The translations under genes were made by a program, and so were the position numbers. The notes below the pieces were generated by a model, which searched no databases, had not been told where the DNA came from, and saw only the letters and a list, made by a program, of their open reading frames with translations. Shown piece after piece: positions 6,962 through 12,384 of a DNA stretch of 12,384 bases; the stretch's first letter is position 1; each line of letters opens with the position of its first letter. The stretch is from Candidatus Cloacimonadota bacterium (GTDB lineage: Bacteria; Muiribacteriota; UBA6191; JACPRK01): positions 1 through 12,384 of the forward strand of contig JAJFLN010000792.1 of assembly GCA_021772705.1 (NCBI GenBank). The letters are read 5' to 3'.

Positions 6962-7705
6962 TCAGCTCAGATCGGCGATCTTCTGCTTGGCGTAGTCGAC
7001 CAGGGCCTTGTGAAAGTGTGCCTCTGCCGGCTCCGGTTTGCTCTTGGCCACCTTCTTCAACAGGTTCAGAGCCTGGTCCTCGTCGCCGTTGTCAGCCAGG
7101 GCCAGGGCGAGATGGAGCTTGTTCTCCTGTCGCTTGGGACCGATCTCGATTGCCCTCTCGAAGCTCTGGATGGACTTCTTCAAGTTGCGCTTGGGCCAGG
7201 GAGCCTCGCGGTAGAACCGGCCCATGGCTCGATGTCCACCGCCGGACATCCAGGTCTCGTCCAGTCCGTTCAGCTCATCGGCCAGGGCGAGATACTTGCC
7301 GGCGGCTCCCTTGAGCACGGCCTTCACGATTCCGATGGAGACGGAGTAGTAGCCATAGGCCACCATGTGCCAGCCCACGGCATCGGGGTCGTCGGGACAG
7401 AGGTTGTGGGCCCGTTCCCCGGCTTCCAGTGCCAGCGTCCCCAGCTCGTCGAGGATCGGAAAGTACTCGTCCTGCTCCTCCAAGACCGTGTCGGTCTCGG
7501 TCTCGAGCAGACGCAGCCAGGCCCGGGCGACCCGCCAGTGGGCCCCTCCATCCTCGGGGCGGGACTCCAGGTGATCTTCCAGCAGTGCCACGGCCTGCTC
7601 GGTTTTCTTGCGAGTCACCGGCGCTTCCGTGAGCTTGTCGGCCTTGGTGAAGGGACTCTTGCTTCCGGCTGACTTCTTGGCGGGTGTCTTCTTCGCTGCG
7701 GGCAT
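6962..7705 (-). CDS. TPR protein resembling the TRAP-associated TatT family
   Basis: This encodes 247 residues. The N-terminal 25 residues are a Lys/Ala/Pro tail like that of histone H1 (MPAAKKTPAKKSAGSKS), with no signal peptide or membrane segment, so the protein is likely cytoplasmic. The rest is helical with TPR-like units: about 33-66, 90-125 (EAGERAHNLCPDDPDAVGWH), 172-205 (NLKKSIQSFERAIEIGP) and 208-240. The segment SGGGHRAMGRFYREAPWPK (154-172) followed by a TPR resembles the conserved GGPHR-x-LGR motif of TatT-type (TRAP transporter T-component) proteins. That assignment is moderate, because TatT proteins are usually exported lipoproteins and this one is not. The ATG at 7705 is preferred to the in-frame GTG at 7729, since AAGGAA (7711-7716) sits 5 bases before the ATG. 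No TRAP transporter genes are nearby. It lies 82 bp downstream of the FecR-like gene on the same strand and could belong to that operon. Confidence 0.8.
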   Translation of the reverse strand: MPAAKKTPAKKSAGSKSPFTKADKLTEAPVTRKKTEQAVALLEDHLESRPEDGGAHWRVARAWLRLLETETDTVLEEQDEYFPILDELGTLALEAGERAHNLCPDDPDAVGWHMVAYGYYSVSIGIVKAVLKGAAGKYLALADELNGLDETWMSGGGHRAMGRFYREAPWPKRNLKKSIQSFERAIEIGPKRQENKLHLALALADNGDEDQALNLLKKVAKSKPEPAEAHFHKALVDYAKQKIADLS

Positions 7706-7710
7706 GGCGG

Positions 7711-7716
7711 TTCCTT
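7711..7716 (-). promoter_or_regulatory. Ribosome-binding site deciding the TPR protein start
   Basis: AAGGAA on the minus strand, extended as GGAAAGGAA (7719-7711), ends 5 bases before the ATG at 7705. It lies inside the longer frame that begins with GTG at 7729, so it argues for the shorter protein. The remaining intergenic bases 7717-7787 show no convincing promoter. Confidence 0.6.
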
Positions 7717-7787
7717 TCCGTGCATCCACCGGGACCGGCCGTTATCTCAGGCCTGTCCTCGTCAAGATACCGCTAGACCCGACCGGC

Positions 7788-8705
7788 TCAGTGCCGTGCG
7801 ATCGCCCAGCGGCGGCCGTTCTTCACGTACAGGAGATCCCTGGCCTGTTCAAGTGCGGAACTTCTGTCGCCCACGATGCCGACGCCCCGATAGATCGTCA
7901 TGGCATCCTCCAGCAGCTCCCAGTGCTCGTAAATCGCCCCCTGGGTGAGGGCTTGCAGAATCCCGTCGGTTCCCCTGGGCAGAGAACCTTCGACGGAGCT
8001 GAGATCGGCCCTGGCGGACTGACCCTCATCCTCCGTCAGAATCTGGAAGAACGAGCGGGGGCTCCGGGCGCCTCCGGTGCCGGTGTCCTGGATGTCGATG
8101 AAGTAGTAGGCGCCCTTCTCGAACCGATGCCGGGAGGCCGAGAGGCTCAGTCGAGGTTCCGTGACCTGCTGGTCCAGGACTTTCTTGCCGTTGCCGTCCC
8201 GGATGGAGACCCGATAGGCACGGGCCCCCTCGAGAGGCCGCCATCGCACTTCCCTGGGGGCCCGAAGTAGCGCTGTGTTCCTGGGACTGATCAGGTCGAT
8301 CTTGCCGGCCAGAGTCCGCACGGCTCCCGGGGCGGACAGCTCGTGCCTGTGCCCCGAAGCCAGGTTGGCCCGCTCGGAAACAGCCTCCCAGAGCTTCTTG
8401 AAAGCGCTCTGCCTCGACGCATCCCGGTTCTCGATCGTCGCCAGCGCTCCCGGGCGGATTTTGGCCGTTCGACCGTCCTGACTCAACAGAGTCGCCGTGC
8501 CGGACAGGACTCGAATCCTGTCTCCCCGGAAGAGCTTGCTGCTCAGCTCTGCAGGCAGCCAGTCCTTTGAGCCGGCCCGGGAGAACTCCGCCTGGCCGTC
8601 GAACTCCATGACGATCGCCGCGGGCGCTCCTTCGGACCTGGACTGGGACGCCACCGGCATGGCGAGACAGAGGGAGAGCAGCAGGACGAGTATGGGGTGA
8701 ACCAT
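7788..8705 (-). CDS. Exported FecR-domain protein
   Basis: This encodes 305 residues beginning with a signal peptide (MVHPILVLLLSLCLAMPVAS, cleavage likely near 20). A FecR-like beta domain spans about 30-92, with the signature LFRGDRIRVLSGTATLLSQD and KIRPGALATI. A fibronectin-III-like beta region covers about 139-221 (SPRNTALLRAPREVRWRPL). A helical, TPR-like C-terminus covers about 243-298 (LEDAMTIYRGVGIVGDRSSA). FecR-type domains sit in the periplasm; in FecR itself the protein relays a signal to a sigma factor, but here there is no transmembrane helix beyond the signal peptide and no FecI partner. It is the last gene of the CHAT cluster. The ATG at 8705 is 4 bases past the CHASE2-CHAT stop, and its GGAGG (8715-8719) lies in that gene's final codons, so translation is probably coupled. 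A periplasmic partner or ligand of the CHASE2 sensor is an inference. Confidence 0.82.
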   Translation of the reverse strand: MVHPILVLLLSLCLAMPVASQSRSEGAPAAIVMEFDGQAEFSRAGSKDWLPAELSSKLFRGDRIRVLSGTATLLSQDGRTAKIRPGALATIENRDASRQSAFKKLWEAVSERANLASGHRHELSAPGAVRTLAGKIDLISPRNTALLRAPREVRWRPLEGARAYRVSIRDGNGKKVLDQQVTEPRLSLSASRHRFEKGAYYFIDIQDTGTGGARSPRSFFQILTEDEGQSARADLSSVEGSLPRGTDGILQALTQGAIYEHWELLEDAMTIYRGVGIVGDRSSALEQARDLLYVKNGRRWAIARH

Positions 8706-8709
8706 GATC

Positions 8710-11037
8710 TCAAACCTCCAGGGTGGTGATTCCCCCGGGTCGACTGGCAAGCCGGTACCTGGGATCACCATACATGATATATGCCGCATCTGTCAGCCAG
8801 TTGCGGGAGCGAGTACTGCGGGCGGATCGGAGCGCTTCGCCTGCTCCACGGCCCTGCAGCAACTGCTGGTAGAAGGTCTGAGAGAAGCGCCGGGCCGGCC
8901 CGGTCTCGACGGACCAGAGGGTTCCCACGTAGAGCTTCACGCCCCGGGCCAGGAACAAGGAGGGGAAGCTGAGCTGTCCCTGGCCTTCTGGAGCGTCCAT
9001 GGAACTGCGGGCACTCCCGCAGGCGTTCAAGAACATCATGGACGGAAGTGGGGTCCCCGCGGGCAGCTTCTTGAAGCTCTCGATCGAGAGAGTCCCGCCT
9101 CCGAGAATCAGACCGGACTTACTCCGAGTCACCCCCATGTGTGCCAAGTGACCGCTGTAGTGGAGGATGTCCAGGTTGCCAGCCGACAGCCGATCCAGTA
9201 CGGCGTCGAGGGTGGCGCTGGTCCCCTCCAGACGTTCCACTCGGATCGGCACGTCTCTAGCATGGCCCAGTCTCTCGAGATAGGAAGCCAGCTCCGCGAC
9301 CTCTTCCTCCGTATCGGGCAGGGGTTCCCAGCTTGCCGGGAGAGGCAAGGGATTGCCGATGAGCAGCGCTTGTAGTTCACCCTCCCTGGGCAGGGCTGGC
9401 GCTACAGGCTCGGTCCACTCTTCTCTGACGAGAGATCGGCTGACGCAGAACCGGGTGGAGAGAGGCCGGTCGTCGATGGTGGCTAGCTCCCAGGGAATCG
9501 ACAGGTCCGGCTCGGTCAACTCCAGGTGTAAGTGAGTGGACTTCAGTCGGGCCAGGGCCCGGGCCAGCTCTCCCCCCATGGCGAATATCCGCGTATCCAG
9601 TCCCAGCTCCTGGATCTCCACCTCCGGCGGATAGCCCTTGCCCTGGCGAAGACTCGTCTCGAGTCGCTCCGTCAGGTTGTGGTATTCCTCGAGTGAGGCC
9701 TCCTGGTTGCAGGTGCTGATGTCGTCCCCCGGATTCGGACCTCGTCGCAGCTGGAACCGGAACCGCACCTTCCTGGAATCCCGCTCCGACAGGATGTTCA
9801 GGAAGGCGATGGACGGCGGCTGACTGATCTGCAACAGGGCCACCAGCGGGCGGAACAGGGCCAGCTCAATCAGCCGGCTGCTGACGAGCAGCATGGCCGA
9901 GAGGGACCCGAAACCCAGGCCGAAGATGGCCGGGAGGGCGGGAAAGACGAGCCGGGAGCGGTCGAGTAGTAGCAACTCGACGAGCATCAGTAAGAGTGCC
10001 AGTGAAGAGACTCCAATCAGAGCCGTCTTGCCGACGCCCCGGCTGCCGAGGATCACGCCCAGGGCCGCCACCAGAAGAATTGTAGCGAACCACGGACCGG
10101 TGTCGATCTCGTTGAGCTCTTCTCCCCGGAGCAGGTTTGACAGGGCGTTGGCGTGGATCAGCAGACCCGGTTCAATCCTGGCGCGGGCCGGGGACAGGGG
10201 TGTGGTGAACAGATCCGCGTAGGGCTCTTGTCCCACCAGGCCCACCAGAACGATCCGGTCGTCCATGAACTTCAGTTCCTGCAAACCGGCTCGGTATCTC
10301 GGATTGCCCAGGAGCTTGTCGGCGGAGGCCACGGGCATTCTGGCCACCGTCGTGTGGGCCCAGTCGATGCGATGGGCCTCTCCCTGTTGGGGCAAGATCG
10401 ACCGTTGCGCAGGGTCATTCAGAAAGGTGGCCGCCACAGCGAAGGCGAAGGACTGGCGGTACCCGGGAAACGGCCAGTCGCTGGATCTGTCAAAGAAGGA
10501 GTTCCCGGGAATCGAGCGAACCACGCCGTCAGAGTCCCGCTTGAAGTTGGCGAACCCGATAGCGGCGGCGGGCCGGCTTGCTGCCGGGAGGAGGGAGTCC
10601 ACTTTCCAGCCCCTCTTGCCTCTTCGGCAGCCAACAGGCAGGACGACGTTTCCCGCCCTGGCAATGGCATTGAACAGGAGGTCATCCCTGGCCGGGACCG
10701 ACGTATGATCCAGGATCACGTCGAGGCCGATAACGGCGGGCGACATGGCGCTGATGGTGGTGACGATACGGGCCAGTTCATCTCTGGGTCTCGGCCAGTC
10801 CTCCAGGTCGACGAGCACGATCCTGGAGTCCAGCGGACGACCGGGCAGGAGATCGAGCAGCAGGTCCTCGAAGGCGAGCCGTGGCTCGGGGAACAGGAAG
10901 TCGACGCCCAGGGCCAGAACGCCGGCCAGGAACGCGACGATGATCTTGCTGCCCGTAGGTAACGTGGGCAGACGGCGTCGCGAAGAGTCCGGGAGGGGGG
11001 TCAATTCCGTTGCCCCATGAGACAGAAGGCCGCCCAC
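8710..11037 (-). CDS. Membrane CHASE2-CHAT sensor protease
   Basis: This encodes 775 residues. A transmembrane helix (about 31-49) is followed by an extracytoplasmic CHASE2 sensor domain (about 50-310; RIVLVDLEDWPRPRDEL, SPAVIGLDVIL and IEPGLLIHANALSNLLRG are typical). Three more membrane helices (about 315-331, 337-358, 362-385) close the sensor. The cytoplasmic half ends in a CHAT domain, a caspase-like (clan CD) peptidase fold. The likely catalytic pair is His630 in ILHYSGHL and Cys673 in FLNACGSA, with VGTLWSVETGPA and YIMYGDPR after it. The His motif lacks the usual CHG form. The architecture suggests that an envelope signal controls a cytoplasmic protease; ligand and substrate are unknown. 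The frame opens with GTG at 11037, overlapping the upstream TPR-CHAT gene by 37 bases and lacking a ribosome-binding site. A TTG at 11004 overlapping the upstream TGA is an equally credible coupled start and would remove only 11 residues. Confidence 0.9.
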   Translation of the reverse strand: MGGLLSHGATELTPLPDSSRRRLPTLPTGSKIIVAFLAGVLALGVDFLFPEPRLAFEDLLLDLLPGRPLDSRIVLVDLEDWPRPRDELARIVTTISAMSPAVIGLDVILDHTSVPARDDLLFNAIARAGNVVLPVGCRRGKRGWKVDSLLPAASRPAAAIGFANFKRDSDGVVRSIPGNSFFDRSSDWPFPGYRQSFAFAVAATFLNDPAQRSILPQQGEAHRIDWAHTTVARMPVASADKLLGNPRYRAGLQELKFMDDRIVLVGLVGQEPYADLFTTPLSPARARIEPGLLIHANALSNLLRGEELNEIDTGPWFATILLVAALGVILGSRGVGKTALIGVSSLALLLMLVELLLLDRSRLVFPALPAIFGLGFGSLSAMLLVSSRLIELALFRPLVALLQISQPPSIAFLNILSERDSRKVRFRFQLRRGPNPGDDISTCNQEASLEEYHNLTERLETSLRQGKGYPPEVEIQELGLDTRIFAMGGELARALARLKSTHLHLELTEPDLSIPWELATIDDRPLSTRFCVSRSLVREEWTEPVAPALPREGELQALLIGNPLPLPASWEPLPDTEEEVAELASYLERLGHARDVPIRVERLEGTSATLDAVLDRLSAGNLDILHYSGHLAHMGVTRSKSGLILGGGTLSIESFKKLPAGTPLPSMMFLNACGSARSSMDAPEGQGQLSFPSLFLARGVKLYVGTLWSVETGPARRFSQTFYQQLLQGRGAGEALRSARSTRSRNWLTDAAYIMYGDPRYRLASRPGGITTLEV
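8715..8719 (-). promoter_or_regulatory. Ribosome-binding site of the FecR-like gene inside the upstream gene
   Basis: GGAGG on the minus strand overlaps the Leu-Glu-Val codons at the very end of the CHASE2-CHAT gene, 9 bases before the ATG at 8705. It selects this ATG over the longer in-frame start at 8789, whose product would bury the signal peptide 28 residues in. Confidence 0.7.
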
Positions 11038-12384
11038 AGATAGGGTTGCTTGAACCGATCCTGGCCCAACATCTCACGGGTCGCGGCCTGCAGGGCTCGG
11101 TCCTTCCTGTCGCCCATGGCGAGGCGCTGATGAAACCGAGTCATCAGCCGGGCCGTCGATTCGTCGGAGACGCTCCAGAGGGAGGCGAGGACGCTCTTGC
11201 TGCCGGAGTGGAGGAACGATCGGGCCAGACAGACCAGCTCGTCGCCCCTGGATAGCTTGCCCAGACCGGTATTGCAGGCCGAGAGGACCACCAGATCGGC
11301 CTTCAGATCGAGTCCGAAGACCTCGTGCAACTCGAGGCGTCCGTCCTCGCCATCGCCGGCCGCCAGAGCCAGGCCAGAGTAGAGCGGCAAGTCGGGATCC
11401 AGTTCGCCGTGGCACGCCAGGTGAATCACGTCGTAGCCAGCGGCCTTCTTCTTCAACTCCGCTTCCTTCGCATCGCTCCCGAGGAGGACCCGGGATCGGG
11501 CGAAGTGCTGGCCCAGACCCGCAACCTCGGAGGTCGTGAAGGGGAGCGACGGTACCGAGAGACCTGCCTCGGGATTGGCCAGGGCGAGCAAGCTGCGATC
11601 CGGCCCGGGGAGGGTCCCGGCAGCAGCCAGAGCCGTGGCGCTGGGCACATAGCTGATGGGGGCCTTCTCGATCAGGTACCTGCCTTCCTGATCCAGTAGA
11701 GTCTGGAAAGGCAGGTAGTGCAGGATGTCATGGGGCACGATGACCAGCGCCTCGCCGGTCAACCGGGACTGGACTGGCGCGATGAGTATCTCGTGAAGTT
11801 TCCTGATGACTCGGCTGTTGGGGATTCGTTGCTCGAACACGATCCTGGCTTTTTGAACCAGACTGCGGAGCTTTCGAACCTTGACGGGCAGCTCGAAGAC
11901 CTCCAGATTTCTCTGGCTGATCAGGAACAGGCGGACCTTCTTGCTTCCCAGGTGATAGAGCAGGAGGTGTTCTCCCGGGCCCAGGCGGGTCTGGATGGTT
12001 CCGGTGTCAACGGGCTGGACGGTCACGAGGCGGGCCAGCTCGGGACTCTCGGCGGCCATCCGTTCCAGTATCCGGTGGTGCTGTCGCTTCAAATCTTTGA
12101 GTTGCTCGCCCAGGTCTGGAGCGTGTCCCCGACCGAGAGGCGTCGTGGAAGGTCCGGCCTGCCGAGCCAGGCGGGCGGAGGCCTCCAGGATCCGCTGACG
12201 TAGGTTACGGTCCAGGTTGAGCAGCTCCTTGCTGACGCCAGCCCTGATGTCGATCCGTCCGCTGGACAGGAGGTCCACGAAGGCCCTGGCCCGGGCGCGC
12301 TCCACGAGCTGTAACGCTTGCTCCGTCCGGCCCTGGGCGATGAGCAGCTCGACGGCTTCGTCATAGACCTCCAGCCGCTCGGCG
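11001..12384 (-). CDS. TPR-CHAT caspase-like protease, 5' end beyond the window
   Basis: The frame is open to the right edge, giving 460 visible residues, so the apparent GTG start at 12305 is internal. The first residues (VYDEAVELLIAQGRTEQALQ, then VERARARAFVDLL) are the last TPR helices that usually precede a CHAT domain; more TPR repeats probably lie outside. The CHAT domain is canonical: IVPHDILHYLPFQTLL, SYVPSATAL, then His325 in VIHLACHGELD, Cys370 in VLSACNTGLGKLSRGDE, and SVLASLWSVSDESTARLM. These His and Cys residues form the caspase-type catalytic pair, so an active cysteine protease is expected. TPR-CHAT proteins are mostly soluble; the best-known is Csx29 of the Craspase type III-E CRISPR complex, but no CRISPR gene is present here. 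It is directly followed by, and overlaps, the CHASE2-CHAT gene, which points to a shared transcript whose promoter lies to the right. Confidence 0.93.
   Translation of the reverse strand, partial: AERLEVYDEAVELLIAQGRTEQALQLVERARARAFVDLLSSGRIDIRAGVSKELLNLDRNLRQRILEASARLARQAGPSTTPLGRGHAPDLGEQLKDLKRQHHRILERMAAESPELARLVTVQPVDTGTIQTRLGPGEHLLLYHLGSKKVRLFLISQRNLEVFELPVKVRKLRSLVQKARIVFEQRIPNSRVIRKLHEILIAPVQSRLTGEALVIVPHDILHYLPFQTLLDQEGRYLIEKAPISYVPSATALAAAGTLPGPDRSLLALANPEAGLSVPSLPFTTSEVAGLGQHFARSRVLLGSDAKEAELKKKAAGYDVIHLACHGELDPDLPLYSGLALAAGDGEDGRLELHEVFGLDLKADLVVLSACNTGLGKLSRGDELVCLARSFLHSGSKSVLASLWSVSDESTARLMTRFHQRLAMGDRKDRALQAATREMLGQDRFKQPYLWAAFCLMGQRN

Noticed and set aside
5856..6995. 379-residue plus-strand frame overlapping hisC
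   Set aside because: Out-of-frame shadow of hisC that runs on into the 170-bp repeat; Arg/Pro-rich with no family resemblance.
10153..10962. 269-residue plus-strand frame opposite CHASE2-CHAT
   Set aside because: Antisense shadow of a gene with clear domains.
11001..12384. Type III-E CRISPR (Craspase) context for the TPR-CHAT protein
   Set aside because: No Cas7-11, Csx30 or repeat-spacer array is present in the window; TPR-CHAT proteins occur widely outside CRISPR loci.
1..12384. tRNA, rRNA, CRISPR array or phage and transposase genes
   Set aside because: None seen on reading both strands; the only repeats are the intergenic palindromes listed.

Overview
The window is GC-rich bacterial DNA with tightly packed genes and high third-position GC. 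An AsmA-family envelope protein with an N-terminal anchor points to a Gram-negative (diderm) organism. CHASE2-CHAT, TPR-CHAT and FecR-like proteins together with palindromic intergenic repeats fit an Acidobacteriota-, Myxococcota- or Planctomycetota-like genome, but this is inference and no marker gene here fixes the phylum.

Layout, left to right. (1) Minus strand, bases 1-3927: a large AsmA-like protein followed 27 bp later by the 5' part of a pyrimidine-nucleoside (thymidine) phosphorylase gene that runs off the left edge. A good sigma70-type promoter lies just upstream of the AsmA gene (3974-4002). (2) Bases 3928-4342: a non-coding stretch with two overlapping long inverted repeats and the terminator of the next gene. 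(3) Minus strand 4343-5227: an alternative sigma70-family factor. (4) Bases 5228-5664: a divergent control region with a 17-bp palindrome that also fits the sigma54 -24/-12 spacing, a small hairpin, an extended -10 promoter and a hairpin-rich leader. (5) Plus strand 5665-6777: a histidinol-phosphate aminotransferase (HisC). (6) Bases 6782-6951: a 170-bp element bounded by 20-bp terminal inverted repeats that fills almost the whole gap between two convergent genes. (7) Minus strand 6962-7705: a TPR protein resembling the TRAP-associated TatT family. (8) Minus strand 7788-12384: a gene cluster, transcribed right to left, encoding a TPR-CHAT protease (5' end beyond the window), a membrane CHASE2-CHAT protease and an exported FecR-like protein.

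The most interesting part is the right-hand cluster: two different caspase-like CHAT proteins, both keeping the His/Cys pair, encoded back to back with an exported FecR-domain protein whose ribosome-binding site sits inside the last codons of the CHASE2-CHAT gene. The membrane protein has an extracytoplasmic sensor domain, so a plausible reading is an envelope-sensing proteolytic signalling module. The substrate and partner assignments are inference. The other genes are ordinary housekeeping or envelope genes; the palindromic intergenic elements deserve a genome-wide repeat search.
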